From the NCBI RefSeq assembly GCF_030010625.1, contig NZ_JASCXN010000001.1, positions 248,001 through 312,000 of the forward strand: a stretch of DNA of 64,000 nucleotides. The letters are read 5' to 3'. Position numbers and translations under genes: made by a program. The DNA comes from Streptomyces sp. CC208A (lineage in GTDB: Bacteria > Actinomycetota > Actinomycetes > Streptomycetales > Streptomycetaceae). Below, piece by piece: positions 25,055 through 34,613 of this stretch. Numbering within the stretch: the stretch's first letter is position 1; each line of letters opens with the position of its first letter. The notes beneath the pieces were generated by a model. That model saw only the letters and a program-made list of their open reading frames with translations. It was not told where the DNA came from and made no database searches.

Positions 25055-26311
25055 TCACAGGGGCAGCGGTCGGAGGCGGGCCCTGGCGTCGTGGGCGGCC
25101 GTGGGGTCGCCCTTCTCGGCGACCAGGGCGCTGCCCCGGCGCCACTTCTCCCAGGAGAGGTTCCAGTCGCCGAAGCCGTTGCCGAAGGCGTCCATCATCG
25201 CGCCGGAGCTGTTGACGACGCGGACGATGTCGCCGGGGCGGACGTTCTCGTAGAACCAGGCCGCGTTGCCGGTGGACATGCCCACGCAGCCGTGGCTGAC
25301 GTTGGCGACGCCGTGGGAGCCGGCGGACCAGGGGGCGGCGTGCACGTACTCGCCGCTCCAGGTGACCCGGGTGGCGTAGTACACCGGCAGGTCGTACGAC
25401 TCCGCGCTGCCCTCGGCGATGCCGATGCTGGTGCCGCGCATCCGGACGTAGTACTCCTTGCCGAGCACCACTTTGATCCCGTTCCGGGTGGAGAAGCCCG
25501 GTTTCCCGGTGGTCACCGGAATGGTGTTGATCACTTCTCCGTTGCGCCGCACCGTCATCTGGTGCGACGCGGCGTCGGCGACGGCCTCGATCCGGTCGCC
25601 GATCTTCAGCTGGAGCGGCTTGGACGGGCCTCCGTAGAGCTTGTCGCCGACGCGGAGGCCGTCGAGGTTGCCGGTGACCGAGACGAGCGCGCCGGCCGGC
25701 CAGTACTCCTTGGGCCGGAAGTGCAGCTTCTTGTCGTCCACCCAGTACCAGGAGCCCCCGACGGCGGGCGTGGAGCGGACCTTGAGGGCCCGTTCGACGA
25801 CGGCGCGCGCGGCCCGGTCCTTGACGGGGAGGCTGAGCTCCGCGGTGATCGGCTGCCCCACGCCGTACGTGCCCGCCTCCGGCCCGAAGGCGACGGTCAG
25901 GGCCTTCTTGGCCGGGGCCGTCTCGAAGGTGTACGTACGGGCTCCAGGGGCCCCGTCCTCGTCCTCCGTGGCCACTCTGACGGTGTAACGGGTCCCGGCG
26001 GCCAGGGAGGCGGTGGAGCGCCAGGTGCGGCCGTCGGCGGTGAGTTCGCCCGCCAGGTGACGGCCGGCCGCGTCGGTGGCGGTGACGTCGGTGATCCGCC
26101 CCTCGTCGCCCTTGGAGGTGATCTCCAGCGGCTTCTCGGGGTCGAGCCGGGTCCCGTCGGCGGCCTCGAAGGTGATCTGGTCGGCCGCGTCGTAGGGGCT
26201 CGCCGACAGCGGATGCCCTTCGGAGCCCGCGCACGCCGCCGCGCCCGCGGTGACGGTGAGGGCCAGGAGGGTGCAGCTCAGAACAGTCCGAATGCGCGGC
26301 GTGTCGTTCAT
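25055..26311 (-). CDS. L,D-transpeptidase lipoprotein with Ig-like domains
   Basis: A 418-residue exported lipoprotein (lipobox AGAAAC, lipid Cys at 27). Two Ig-like beta-sandwich domains follow (about 45-132 and 135-235), then a YkuD catalytic domain (about 240-375). The site has His324 in EYVHAAPW and the SHGCVG motif with the nucleophile Cys342. It makes 3-3 cross-links in peptidoglycan or attaches proteins. The plan matches LdtMt2-type actinobacterial enzymes, which resist most penicillins but are inhibited by carbapenems. ATG 26309-26311 was chosen as the first start before the signal peptide. The gene converges on the receiver-like gene with a 15-base gap. Confidence 0.94.
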   Translation of the reverse strand: MNDTPRIRTVLSCTLLALTVTAGAAACAGSEGHPLSASPYDAADQITFEAADGTRLDPEKPLEITSKGDEGRITDVTATDAAGRHLAGELTADGRTWRSTASLAAGTRYTVRVATEDEDGAPGARTYTFETAPAKKALTVAFGPEAGTYGVGQPITAELSLPVKDRAARAVVERALKVRSTPAVGGSWYWVDDKKLHFRPKEYWPAGALVSVTGNLDGLRVGDKLYGGPSKPLQLKIGDRIEAVADAASHQMTVRRNGEVINTIPVTTGKPGFSTRNGIKVVLGKEYYVRMRGTSIGIAEGSAESYDLPVYYATRVTWSGEYVHAAPWSAGSHGVANVSHGCVGMSTGNAAWFYENVRPGDIVRVVNSSGAMMDAFGNGFGDWNLSWEKWRRGSALVAEKGDPTAAHDARARLRPLPL

Positions 26312-26362
26312 GACCTCACGCTAAGGACAGTCGTGCGCCCGGGCGCGCCGAGCGCGGCAAAA

Positions 26363-26404
26363 GAGGGGCCCGGCCGCTTCGCGTACGAAGTGACCGGGCC
26401 CCTC
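26363..26404 (-). terminator. Terminator of the ctaCDF operon
   Basis: GAGGGGCCCGG (26363-26373) pairs with CCGGGCCCCTC (26394-26404). Inside it CGCTTCG pairs with CGAAGTG, with a G-T pair. It lies 16 bases past the ctaF stop. Confidence 0.8.
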
Positions 26405-26420
26405 GGGGTGTTACGGGGTG

Positions 26421-26819
26421 TTACTGGTTCTGGTTCTCACCGCGGTAGAACTCGAAGACCCAGCCCCAGATGCCGACGAGGATCAGCGGGGCGGAGAAGT
26501 ACATGATCCACCAGCCCATCGCGACACCGAGGAAGGCGAGCGCGCCACCGAGAGCCAGCGACAGCGGCTGCCAGCTGTGGGGGGCGAAGAAGCCCACCTC
26601 GCCGGCCTCGTCCGCGACGTCGGCCTCCTTGTCGTCCTGCGCCATCGCGTCGACCCGCTTGGCCGTGAAGGCCAGGTAGTAGCCGATCATGATGGCCAGG
26701 CCGAAGGCCAGGAAGAGCGCCGTCGTGCCGACCGGCTCCTTGGACCAGACGCCGTACACGATCGCCATGGCAAGGATGAAGACGCTCAGCCAGATGAACA
26801 TCTTGCCCTGGATCTTCAC
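26421..26819 (-). CDS. ctaF: Cytochrome c oxidase subunit IV (actinobacterial)
   Basis: A 132-residue protein with four hydrophobic spans, the short actinobacterial subunit IV of the aa3 oxidase. Recognisable parts are the N-terminal [23 protein letters not shown], a [21 protein letters not shown] cytosolic loop, and a C-terminal GVWGW-like [11 protein letters not shown]. It probably stabilises the complex and is unrelated in sequence to proteobacterial subunit IV. It ends the ctaC-ctaD-ctaF run and overlaps ctaD by 4 bases, so translation is coupled. Confidence 0.94.
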   Translation of the reverse strand: MKIQGKMFIWLSVFILAMAIVYGVWSKEPVGTTALFLAFGLAIMIGYYLAFTAKRVDAMAQDDKEADVADEAGEVGFFAPHSWQPLSLALGGALAFLGVAMGWWIMYFSAPLILVGIWGWVFEFYRGENQNQ

Positions 26820-28549
26820 TTGCCGGCCTCCTTGCCGCCGGTGAGGGCCGCGGCCTCGTGGGGCTTGTTCTCGAGCTGGTCGACAGCCGCGATCTCAGGG
26901 TGGTGCAGGTCGAACGCGGGCGATTCCGACCGGATCCGCGGCAGCGTGAGGAAGTTGTGCCGCGGCGGCGGGCAGGAGGTCGCCCATTCGAGCGAACGGC
27001 CGTAGCCCCACGGGTCGTCGACCTCGATCTTCTTGCCGTACTTGGCGGTCTTCCAGACGTTGTAGAAGAACGGCAGGACCGACAGGCCGAGCAGGAAGGA
27101 GGAGATCGTCGAGATCGTGTTCAGGGTGGTGAAGCCGTCGGCGTCCAGGTAGTCCGCGTAACGACGCGGCATGCCCTCGGCGCCGAGCCAGTGCTGCACC
27201 AGGAAGGTGCCGTGGAAGCCCACGAACAGCGTCCAGAACGTCATCTTGCCGAGGCGCTCGTCGAGCATCTTGCCGGTGAACTTCGGCCACCAGAAGTGGA
27301 AGCCGGAGAACATCGCGAAGACGACGGTGCCGAAGATGACGTAGTGGAAGTGCGCCACGACGAAGTACGAGTCGGAGACGTGGAAGTCCATCGGGGGCGA
27401 GGCCAGGATGACGCCGGTCAGACCACCGAAGGTGAAGGTGATCAGGAAGCCGACGGCCCAGAGCATCGGGGTCTCGAAGGACAGTGAGCCCTTCCACATC
27501 GTTCCGATCCAGTTGAAGAACTTCACGCCGGTCGGTACGGCGATAAGGAACGTCATGAAGGAGAAGAACGGGAGGAGCACGCCACCGGTGACGTACATGT
27601 GGTGCGCCCACACGGTCACGGACAGACCGGCGATCGCGATGGTCGCGGCGATCAGACCGATGTAGCCGAACATCGGCTTGCGGCTGAAGACCGGGATGAC
27701 CTCGGAGATGATGCCGAAGAACGGCAGGGCGATGATGTACACCTCGGGGTGGCCGAAGAACCAGAAGAGGTGCTGCCAGAGCAGAGCGCCGCCGTTGGCC
27801 GCGTCGAAGACGTGGGCACCGAACTTGCGGTCCGCCTCAAGGGCGAAGAGCGCCGCCGCCAGGACCGGGAAGGCGAGCAGGACCAGGACACCGGTCAGCA
27901 GCACGTTCCAGGTGAAGATCGGCATGCGGAACATCGTCATGCCCGGAGCGCGCATGCAGATGATCGTGGTGATGAAGTTGACCGAACCGAGGATCGTGCC
28001 GAAGCCGGAGAAGGCCAGACCCATGATCCAGAGGTCGGCGCCGACACCCGGCGAGCGGACGGCGTCCGACAGCGGGGAGTAGGCGAACCAGCCGAAGTCG
28101 GCCGCACCCTGCGGGGTGAAGAAGCCGGCCACCGCGATGATCGAGCCGAAGAGGTACAGCCAGTAGGCGAACATGTTCAGCCGCGGGAACGCCACGTCGG
28201 GCGCGCCGATCTGGAGCGGCATGATCCAGTTCGCGAAACCGGCGAACAGCGGCGTCGCGAACATCAGCAGCATGATCGTGCCGTGCATCGTGAACGCCTG
28301 GTTGAACTGCTCGTTCGACATCAGCTGCGTGCCCGGACGGGCCAGCTCGGCGCGCATGAAGAGCGCCATGAGGCCGCCGATGCAGAAGAACACGAACGAC
28401 GTGACGAGGTAGAGCGTACCGATCGTCTTGTGGTCGGTGGTGGTCAGCCACTTCACCACCACGTTGCCGGGCTGCTTGCGGCGGACGGGCACCTCGTTCT
28501 CGTACGAGTCCTCAGCCGCGGCACCCTTGGTTTCGTTGGGGATGCTCAC
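26816..28549 (-). CDS. ctaD: aa3-type cytochrome c oxidase subunit I
   Basis: The 577-residue catalytic subunit, with twelve spans, two haem a groups and CuB. Visible ligands: [15 protein letters not shown] (haem a His), [17 protein letters not shown] (CuB His cross-linked to Tyr), [10 protein letters not shown] (two CuB histidines) and [11 protein letters not shown] (haem a and a3 histidines). It reduces oxygen to water and pumps protons, as the terminal enzyme of the bcc-aa3 supercomplex. The start is GTG at 28547-28549, overlapping the ctaC stop (GTGA). The C-terminal cytosolic tail is Glu and Lys rich. Confidence 0.98.
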   Translation of the reverse strand: MSIPNETKGAAAEDSYENEVPVRRKQPGNVVVKWLTTTDHKTIGTLYLVTSFVFFCIGGLMALFMRAELARPGTQLMSNEQFNQAFTMHGTIMLLMFATPLFAGFANWIMPLQIGAPDVAFPRLNMFAYWLYLFGSIIAVAGFFTPQGAADFGWFAYSPLSDAVRSPGVGADLWIMGLAFSGFGTILGSVNFITTIICMRAPGMTMFRMPIFTWNVLLTGVLVLLAFPVLAAALFALEADRKFGAHVFDAANGGALLWQHLFWFFGHPEVYIIALPFFGIISEVIPVFSRKPMFGYIGLIAATIAIAGLSVTVWAHHMYVTGGVLLPFFSFMTFLIAVPTGVKFFNWIGTMWKGSLSFETPMLWAVGFLITFTFGGLTGVILASPPMDFHVSDSYFVVAHFHYVIFGTVVFAMFSGFHFWWPKFTGKMLDERLGKMTFWTLFVGFHGTFLVQHWLGAEGMPRRYADYLDADGFTTLNTISTISSFLLGLSVLPFFYNVWKTAKYGKKIEVDDPWGYGRSLEWATSCPPPRHNFLTLPRIRSESPAFDLHHPEIAAVDQLENKPHEAAALTGGKEAGK

Positions 28550-29511
28550 AGTTGGTTCTTCTCCGCGTTCCTGGCCGGGTCCGTCTGCTCGATGCCGGAC
28601 GGGATGTAGCCGGTCTGACCCTTCTCGGCCAGCTCCTTCAGGTGCGCCTGGTAGCGCTCAGGGGAGACCACCTTGACGTTGAAGAGCATCCGGGAGTGGT
28701 CGACACCGCACAGCTCGGCGCACTTGCCGAGGAACGTGCCCTCCTCGGTCGCGGTGACCTCGAAGGCGTTGGTGTGACCCGGGATGACGTCCTGCTTGAA
28801 GAGGAACGGAACCACCCAGAAGGAGTGGATGACATCACGCGAGGTGAGGATGAACCGGACCTTCTCGCCCTTCGGCAGCCACAGGGTCGGGCCCGGGTTG
28901 CCGGTCTGCGGGTTCCGGTCGCCGGGGATGCCGGCGTCGTACACGCCGCCCGCGTTCTCCGGGAACTGGTCGATGAACTTGTCCGGGATCGACGCGAGGT
29001 TCTTGTCCTTCTTCGCGTCGCCCTCGACACCGGGCACGTCCTCGATGTAGTTGAAGGCCCAGCTCCACTGGTAGCCGACCACGTTGATGGTGTGGGCCGG
29101 CTTCGGGGTGAGCTCGAGGAGCTTCGACTCGTCGCGCGCGGTGAAGTAGAAGAGCACCGAGACGATGATGAGAGGGGTGACCGTGTACAGCGCCTCGATG
29201 GGCATGTTGTAGCGGGTCTGCGGAGGTACCTCGACCTTGGTCCGGCTGCGCCGGTGGAAGATGGTCGCCCACAGGATCAGGCCCCACACCAGGATGCCGG
29301 TGAGGAGCGCGGCGGCCCAGGAGCCCTGCCACAGGGAGAGGATCCGAGGCGCCTCTTCCGTGACGGGGGTGGGCATGCCCAGGCGGGGGAAGTCTTCCCA
29401 GTTGTACGAGCAGCCGGTGGCTGTCGCCAGGATCAGGCCCGCAGTCAGCACCTGCGGCAGCTTCCGCCGCATCGGGCGCCGCGACGAGCGGTCGGAGCCG
29501 TTGGGACTCAC
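28546..29511 (-). CDS. ctaC: Cytochrome c oxidase subunit II (CuA)
   Basis: A 321-residue lipoprotein subunit. The signal ends in ATATGC (lipobox), two membrane spans follow (about 60-82 and 103-123), then the periplasmic cupredoxin domain. The CuA site is complete: HSFWVVP and [13 protein letters not shown] with two Cys, His and Met. It takes electrons from the QcrC cytochrome and passes them to CtaD. An acidic insertion ([13 protein letters not shown]) between strands is typical of actinobacteria. The open frame reaches 29622, but GTG at 29509-29511 has GGGAAGG eight bases upstream and starts just before the Arg-rich signal peptide. Confidence 0.96.
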   Translation of the reverse strand: MSPNGSDRSSRRPMRRKLPQVLTAGLILATATGCSYNWEDFPRLGMPTPVTEEAPRILSLWQGSWAAALLTGILVWGLILWATIFHRRSRTKVEVPPQTRYNMPIEALYTVTPLIIVSVLFYFTARDESKLLELTPKPAHTINVVGYQWSWAFNYIEDVPGVEGDAKKDKNLASIPDKFIDQFPENAGGVYDAGIPGDRNPQTGNPGPTLWLPKGEKVRFILTSRDVIHSFWVVPFLFKQDVIPGHTNAFEVTATEEGTFLGKCAELCGVDHSRMLFNVKVVSPERYQAHLKELAEKGQTGYIPSGIEQTDPARNAEKNQL

Positions 29512-29845
29512 GTAGCGCCTTCCCGAGAGTCTCGGCCCGCGTTGGTCGGCCACGGCCGTCCGTCTCGCTGGTCGGTCGCCGCCCCGGCCGCGGGCAGGGG
29601 TTTGGATGTTTATGCGGACCAAACCCTACTGGACGCTATTTGGGGTCGCGCGGGGAGGGTGCCCAACGCGCCGTCCGAGTCCCCGAAGGGGTGGACCGAA
29701 GGGTTCCGGGGAGGGGCCGGAACCGCCCGTTCGGGGGTCTGGCGGCGGATGGCGGCACGCTCCTGACGAGCACTCACCCCGGCCCCTCCACGCCGCCCGC
29801 GGGCCGCGGCGGAGCGGCCCGCGCCACAGGCTCTACCGTGGGCGG
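29512..29845. other. Intergenic region between ctaC and the desulfurase-TusA gene
   Basis: 334 bases between divergent genes, so it must hold both promoters. The only structure I see is the inverted repeat at 29598-29626, in an unusually A+T-rich patch. No RNA gene or credible small ORF is visible. Confidence 0.6.
29598..29626. promoter_or_regulatory. Operator-like inverted repeat upstream of ctaC
   Basis: GGGTTTGG and CCAAACCC form perfect 8-bp arms around a 13-base A+T-rich centre, about 87 bases upstream of the ctaC start. The arms and spacing fit a dimeric regulator site, but no known box is recognised. Confidence 0.4.
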
Positions 29846-31258
29846 ATGCCGTACTTCGACGCCGCGTCCGCCGCTCCCCTGCATCCCGTCGCCCGCCAGG
29901 CGCTGCTCGCCGCCCTGGACGAGGGGTGGGCCGACCCGGCCCGGCTCTACCGGGAGGGGCGGCGGGCCCGGCTGCTGCTCGACGCGGCGCGGCAGGCCGC
30001 GGCGGAGGCGGTGGGCTGTCGCCCCGACGAACTCGTCTTCACCCCTTCGGGGACGCGCGCGGTCCACTCGGGCGTGTCGGGAGCGCTCGCGGGCCGCCGC
30101 CGGGCCGGCGACCGCCTCGTGGTCTCGGCCGTCGAGCACTCCTCGGTCCTGCACGCGGGCGAGGCGCACGCGGCGGCCGGCGGAACGGTGACGGAGGTCC
30201 CGGTCGACCGGACCGGCGCGGTGGACCCGGAGGTCTTCGCGGCGGCGCTGGGCGTCGGGGCGGCAGTGGGCTCGGGCGGGACGCCGGGCGGCGGGGCGGC
30301 TCTGGCCTGCCTCCAGTCCGCCAATCATGAAGTGGGGACGGAGCAGCCGGTGGCCGAGGTGGCGGAGGCGTGCCGGGCGGCCGGGGTGCCGCTGCTCGTG
30401 GACGCGGCCCAGTCGCTGGGCTGGGGGCCGGCCCCGGAGGGCTGGTCGCTGCTGACGGCGAGCGCGCACAAGTGGGGCGGCCCTGCGGGCGTGGGGCTCC
30501 TCGCGGTGCGGAAGGGCGTCCGGTTCGCCCCGCAAGGCCCGTCCGACGAACGGGAGTCGGGCCGCGCGCCCGGTTTCGAGAACCTCCCGGCGATCGTCGC
30601 GGCGGCGGCCTCGCTGCGGGCGGTACGGGCCGAGGCCGCGGCGGAGGGCGCCCGGCTGCGGGCCCTGGTGGACCGGATCCGGACGCGGGTGCCGGAGCTG
30701 GTGCCGGACGTGGAGGTGGTGGGCGACCCGGTGCGGCGCCTCCCCCACCTCGTCACCTTCTCCTGCCTGTACGTCGACGGGGAGACGCTGCTGTCGGAGC
30801 TGGACCGGGAGGGTTTCTCCGTTTCGTCCGGTTCGTCGTGTACGAGTTCCACGCTGACGCCCAGCCATGTGCTGCGCGCCATGGGGGTGCTGAGCGAGGG
30901 GAACGTCCGGGTCTCGCTGCCGACCGGCACGACGGAGGCGGACGTGGACCGCTTCCTGACGGTGCTGCCGGGCGTCGTCGCGACGGTACGGGACCGGCTG
31001 GGCGCGGGCGGGACGGCGCCGGAGACCACCGGGGAGGTACTGGTGGACGCGCTGGGGAAGCGGTGCCCGATCCCGGTGATCGAGCTGGCGAAGGTGATCG
31101 GGTCGGTGCCGGTGGGGGGGACGGTGACGGTGCTGGCGGACGACGAGGCGGCGCGGCTGGACATTCCGGCGTGGTGCGAGATGCGGGGCCAGGAGTACGT
31201 GGGCGACTCCCCGTCCCCCCGGGGCGGCCGCGCCTACGTCATCCGCCGCACCTCGTGA
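29846..31258 (+). CDS. Cysteine desulfurase fused to a C-terminal TusA sulfur-carrier domain
   Basis: A 470-residue fusion. Residues 1-380 are an IscS/NifS-like PLP enzyme: SANHEVGTEQP (His161), Asp186 in LVDAAQS, PLP Lys209 in TASAHKWGGPAGVG, and an active-site Cys332 in VSSGSSCTSS. After a short linker, residues about 396-470 are a TusA/SirA domain (EVLVDALGKRCPIPVIELAK) with the CPxP cysteine at 407. The enzyme would take sulfur from cysteine as a persulfide and pass it within one chain to the carrier. This would supply thiolated tRNA, molybdopterin or other sulfur pathways. ATG 29846 has only a weak GGGCGG site. The product is soluble. It is divergent from ctaC, and the next gene (PfkB) is convergent. 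Confidence 0.93.
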   Translation: MPYFDAASAAPLHPVARQALLAALDEGWADPARLYREGRRARLLLDAARQAAAEAVGCRPDELVFTPSGTRAVHSGVSGALAGRRRAGDRLVVSAVEHSSVLHAGEAHAAAGGTVTEVPVDRTGAVDPEVFAAALGVGAAVGSGGTPGGGAALACLQSANHEVGTEQPVAEVAEACRAAGVPLLVDAAQSLGWGPAPEGWSLLTASAHKWGGPAGVGLLAVRKGVRFAPQGPSDERESGRAPGFENLPAIVAAAASLRAVRAEAAAEGARLRALVDRIRTRVPELVPDVEVVGDPVRRLPHLVTFSCLYVDGETLLSELDREGFSVSSGSSCTSSTLTPSHVLRAMGVLSEGNVRVSLPTGTTEADVDRFLTVLPGVVATVRDRLGAGGTAPETTGEVLVDALGKRCPIPVIELAKVIGSVPVGGTVTVLADDEAARLDIPAWCEMRGQEYVGDSPSPRGGRAYVIRRTS

Positions 31259-31329
31259 CGCGGGGCCTGCGGCCCCACGGACCCGCCGCTCCGGTGCGGG
31301 CGCCCGCCGCTTCGTTGTGGGCATACGTT

Positions 31330-31401
31330 CCTCCCCCAAGGACTTCGTCCAGGGGGTGCCCCAGGGCGTGGGGGTCCCCCCGGACGAAGTCTGGGGGAGG
31401 G
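31330..31401. repeat. Dispersed palindromic repeat, double copy
   Basis: Two facing halves: CCTCCCCCAAGGACTTCGTC in from the left and GGACGAAGTCTGGGGGAGG on the right, around a GC-rich centre. The 379-base gap 31259-31637 between convergent genes holds this and the copy at 31545. I see no gene in it. Confidence 0.75.
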
Positions 31402-31544
31402 TGGGCACAACGGAACGGCACTCTCTGCGGGTGCCTCCGCACCGGTGCCTGGACCCGCACCCATACGGCGCCGTGCACGGGGTGCGGGTTCAGGCGCGGA
31501 AAGCCTTGGCCCGGCGAGGGGCGCCGTCCCTGTGCCCACCCGTC

Positions 31545-31579
31545 CCTCCCCCAAGGACTACGTCCAGGGGGGACCCCCA
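31545..31579. repeat. Dispersed palindromic repeat, single copy
   Basis: CCTCCCCCAAGGACTACGTC followed by CAGGGGGGACCCCCA, the same unit as at 41925 with one base changed in the centre. Confidence 0.75.
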
Positions 31580-31637
31580 AGCGGGACGTATGCCCACAGG
31601 GACGGCGGGCGCAGCCCGCGTGGGGCGGGGTGCGGGG

Positions 31638-32612
31638 TCAGGAGAGGTGGGCGCGGACCTCGGTGGCGGCTTCTTCGCCGTACGCCTTGGTGAAGCGCTC
31701 CATGAAGTGGGCCCGCCGCAGCGTGTACTCCTGCGTGCCCAGCGTCTCGATGACGAGCGTCGCCAGCATGCAGCCGACCTGCGCCGCCCGCTCCAGGCTG
31801 ACGCCCCAGGAGAGGCCCGAGAGGAAGCCCGCGCGGAAGGCGTCGCCGACGCCGGTGGGGTCGACCTTGGCCTCCTCCTCGGGGCAGGCGACCTCGATCG
31901 CCGGCTCGCCGACGCGCTCGATGCGGACGCCGCGCGAGCCGAGCGTGGTGACGCGGTGGCCGACGCGGGACAGGATCTCCTCGTCGGTCCAGCCGGTCTT
32001 CGTCTCGATGAGGCCCTTCTCGTACTCGTTGGAGAAGAGGTAGGTCGCGCCGTCGAGGAGGGTGCGGATCTCCTCGCCGTCCATGCGGGCGATCTGCTGC
32101 GAGAAGTCCGCGGCGAAGGGGATGGCCCGGGCCTTGCACTCCTCGGTGTGGCGGAGCATCGCCTCGGGGTCGTCGGCGCCGATGAGGACGAGGTCGAGCC
32201 CGCCCACGCGGTCGGCGACGGCCTTGAGCTCGATGAGGCGGGCCTCGCTCATGGCGCCGGTGTAGAAGGAGCCGATCTGGTTGTGGTCCTTGTCCGTGGT
32301 GCAGACGAAGCGCGCGGTGTGCAGGACCTCGGAGATGCGGACCGAGCCGGTGTCGACGCCGTGCCGGTCGAGCCAGGCGCGGTACTCGTCGAAGTCGTAG
32401 CCGGCCGCGCCGACGAGGACCGGGTTGCCGCCGAGCTGGCCCATGCCGAAGCAGATGTTGGGGCCGACGCCGCCGCGGCGGACGTCGAGGTTGTCCACGA
32501 GGAAGGAGAGGGACACCGTGTGGAGCTGGTCGGCCACCAGCTGGTCGGCGAACCGGCCGGGGAAGGTCATGAGGTGGTCGGTGGCGATGGAGCCGGTGAC
32601 TGCGATACGCAC
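31638..32612 (-). CDS. PfkB-family carbohydrate/adenosine kinase
   Basis: A 324-residue ribokinase-fold kinase. Seen: N-terminal MRIAVTGSIATDHLMTFPG, the GGVGPNICFGMGQLGG segment where members have GGxxxN, and the C-terminal signature DPTGVGDAFRAGFLSGL with the catalytic Asp and anion hole. The VSLSFLVDNLDVRRGGVG stretch and overall length resemble the mycobacterial adenosine kinase/CbhK group rather than fructokinases. The likely substrate is adenosine or a sugar, not certain. ATG 32610-32612 follows GGAGCAC. The gene is convergent with the desulfurase fusion, and the gap between them holds palindromic repeats. Confidence 0.9.
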   Translation of the reverse strand: MRIAVTGSIATDHLMTFPGRFADQLVADQLHTVSLSFLVDNLDVRRGGVGPNICFGMGQLGGNPVLVGAAGYDFDEYRAWLDRHGVDTGSVRISEVLHTARFVCTTDKDHNQIGSFYTGAMSEARLIELKAVADRVGGLDLVLIGADDPEAMLRHTEECKARAIPFAADFSQQIARMDGEEIRTLLDGATYLFSNEYEKGLIETKTGWTDEEILSRVGHRVTTLGSRGVRIERVGEPAIEVACPEEEAKVDPTGVGDAFRAGFLSGLSWGVSLERAAQVGCMLATLVIETLGTQEYTLRRAHFMERFTKAYGEEAATEVRAHLS

Positions 32613-32742
32613 GGCTGGGTGCTCCTGCGGGTAAAGGGCGATGACAATTCACGCTACCCGGTGCCGGGCGCGCTGCCGAACAGTGGAAACTACCCCAGAG
32701 TAGGGCTTTTCTCCGGAGGCGGGTGGTGCATACGGTGCGCCC

Positions 32743-32949
32743 ATGACCACGTACCCCGCTCCCGCGGAGCGACACGAGTCCGATCTGAGCCTGGCCGAGC
32801 TGTGCGGAGCCGGTGCCCGGATGGCCCCGCACTGGGTGGCGCCGGCCGGTCCCGCGCCCACCCCGGTCTCCCCCTCCTCCATCCACGGCGTGGTCGTCCC
32901 GGCGGCCTCGGCACGGCTGATCGCCGCCACCGCGGAGTACGGCGGCTGA
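32743..32949 (+). CDS. Small conserved-type hypothetical protein
   Basis: A 68-residue protein with no recognised domain: a polar start, SLAELCGAGARMAPHWVAP in the middle, a Pro-rich linker, and VVVPAASARLIAATAEYGG at the end. There is no good ribosome site, but TACGGT ends seven bases before the ATG, as in leaderless Streptomyces transcripts. Base composition by codon position looks coding. It is divergent from the PfkB kinase gene and 66 bases before the next gene on the same strand. Confidence 0.5.
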   Translation: MTTYPAPAERHESDLSLAELCGAGARMAPHWVAPAGPAPTPVSPSSIHGVVVPAASARLIAATAEYGG

Positions 32950-33015
32950 CGGACGGAACCGGCCGCGCCCCCGCCCCGTCCCACCGGTGTCCGATCGACA
33001 CGAGGGAGCGTTGCG

Positions 33016-34518
33016 GTGAGCGGTACGGAGAGCGGGCGTGGGCGGCGGACCGTGCTCGTCGCCACGGTGGCGGCAGGTGTGCTGCTGGCCGGGGGCGGCG
33101 GGCTGTATCTGACCGCCTCCGGTGACGACGGGGGCGGCAGGGACGACGGCAGGGACGGTACGGCGTCCCGCGCCGGGGCCGCCGCCTCGCCGCCGCCCCT
33201 GCGGCTGGCGGGCGGGAGCGGTGGTACGGAGCCGGGCGCGGGAATCGCGCCGGGCGAACCGGACCCGGGCGGCACTCCGAACGGGACGGTCTACAGAGCC
33301 GAGGGCCCACTCCCCCAAGGGCCTTCGTCGGCCGCGGTCCACCGGCCGGAGGGCCTGGTCACCTCGGAAGAGGTGACCAGGCTGGCCGGGGTTCTCGGGA
33401 TCGAGGGCCGGCCCGTGCTCGTCGGGGACGTGTGGACGATCCGGCCGGAGAAGGACGGCCAGGGGCCGCGGCTCGACGTGACCCGGCAGGCGCCGGGGAA
33501 CTGGACGTACTCCTGGTACGACGGCGGCCCGGTCGGCGACACCTGCCTGAAGGGCAGGGCGTGCCCGCCGCCCGGGGAGACGAAGCCGCCGGCCGGGGGC
33601 TCGCCGGTGAGCGAGGCGGCGGCGAGGGCGGCGGCCGCGCCGGTCCTCAAGGCGCTGGGGCAGGACGACGCCAAGGTGTCGGCGACGCAGGTCATGAACG
33701 GCTCGGTGCGGGTGGTGAACGCCGATCCGGTGATCGACGGGCTGCCCACCTACGGCTGGTCGACGGGGCTGCACATCGGCCCGGACGGGCGGCCGGTCGC
33801 GGGCAGCGGCACCCTGAAGGAGCCGGTGCGGGGCGAGACGTACCCGGTGGTGTCGGCGGAGCGGGCGCTCGCGCGGCTGAACGAGGAGTCGAAGGGCACG
33901 GGTCCGATCGGGATCGGCGGCTGCGCCACCGACCCGCCGGCCGGGACGCCTCACGCCGAGACGCCTCCGGCCGGGACGGAGCAGCCGCCCCGCGAGGACA
34001 TGCCCTGCGAGACGATCGCGCACACGGCCCCGCCGCGCGAGGTGCCGGTGACAAGTGGGGTGCTCGGCCTCGCGGCCACGGACACGGCGGACGGGCGGAT
34101 CCTCGTACCGACGTGGCTGTTCACGGCGGACCCGGCGGACGGGGCACCGTACACGGTGACCTGGACGGCGGTGGCGCCGGAGTACCTGGTGCCGTCCGCG
34201 ACGCCGTCGCCCGAGCCCACGCCGAGCGAGCCGGAGCCCGGGACGGAGCCGGTGCGGCGGATCAGCTCGTACGTGGTCGAGGACGACGGGCGGACGCTCG
34301 CGGTGACCTTCTGGGGCGGGGTGTGCAGCCGCTACACGGCGGTCGCGGCGGAGGACCCGCGGCAGGTGAGGGTCCGGATAGACGAGGAGCCGCTGGACCC
34401 CGACAGGGTCTGCATGCTGGTCGCCAAGGAGATCACCGTGAAGGTGACGCTGAAGGCGCCGCTGGGCGACCGGCCGGTGGTGGACGCGGCGAGCGGCCAG
34501 GCGATCCCGAGGCGGTAG
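33016..34518 (+). CDS. Membrane-anchored extracytoplasmic protein of unknown function
   Basis: A 500-residue protein with a short cytosolic Arg-rich start and one signal-anchor span (about 12-32). A disordered Gly, Pro and Ala linker (33-100) is followed by a large extracytoplasmic part with several Trp/Tyr-rich strands (LDVTRQAPGNWTYSWYDGG, LPTYGWSTGLHIGPDGRPV). Later parts have six cysteines that could form disulfides, and a Pro/Glu-rich spacer around PSPEPTPSEPEPG. No enzyme motif is visible, and I do not recognise the family. GTG 33016 has GAGGGAG upstream. The next gene is convergent and a long perfect hairpin follows. Bases 33309-33329 resemble half of the dispersed palindrome. Confidence 0.8.
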   Translation: MSGTESGRGRRTVLVATVAAGVLLAGGGGLYLTASGDDGGGRDDGRDGTASRAGAAASPPPLRLAGGSGGTEPGAGIAPGEPDPGGTPNGTVYRAEGPLPQGPSSAAVHRPEGLVTSEEVTRLAGVLGIEGRPVLVGDVWTIRPEKDGQGPRLDVTRQAPGNWTYSWYDGGPVGDTCLKGRACPPPGETKPPAGGSPVSEAAARAAAAPVLKALGQDDAKVSATQVMNGSVRVVNADPVIDGLPTYGWSTGLHIGPDGRPVAGSGTLKEPVRGETYPVVSAERALARLNEESKGTGPIGIGGCATDPPAGTPHAETPPAGTEQPPREDMPCETIAHTAPPREVPVTSGVLGLAATDTADGRILVPTWLFTADPADGAPYTVTWTAVAPEYLVPSATPSPEPTPSEPEPGTEPVRRISSYVVEDDGRTLAVTFWGGVCSRYTAVAAEDPRQVRVRIDEEPLDPDRVCMLVAKEITVKVTLKAPLGDRPVVDAASGQAIPRR

Positions 34519-34552
34519 GAGCCACACCGCCCGGCGGGAGCGGCACGGGAAA

Positions 34553-34592
34553 GGGCGGTGGCCCGGGAGGACGTCCTCCCGGGCCACCGCCC
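34553..34592. terminator. Bidirectional terminator (20-bp perfect stem, no loop)
   Basis: GGGCGGTGGCCCGGGAGGAC at 34553-34572 is followed directly by its exact complement at 34573-34592. It lies between convergent stops. Confidence 0.85.
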
Positions 34593-34613
34593 TCGTCGTC
34601 GCCCGGCGACGAC

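Noticed and set aside
33309..33329. Further copy of the dispersed palindrome in the 500-residue protein gene
   Set aside because: Only the left half (ACTCCCCCAAGGGCCTTCGTC in part) matches, and the complementary half is missing, so it is not annotated as a copy.
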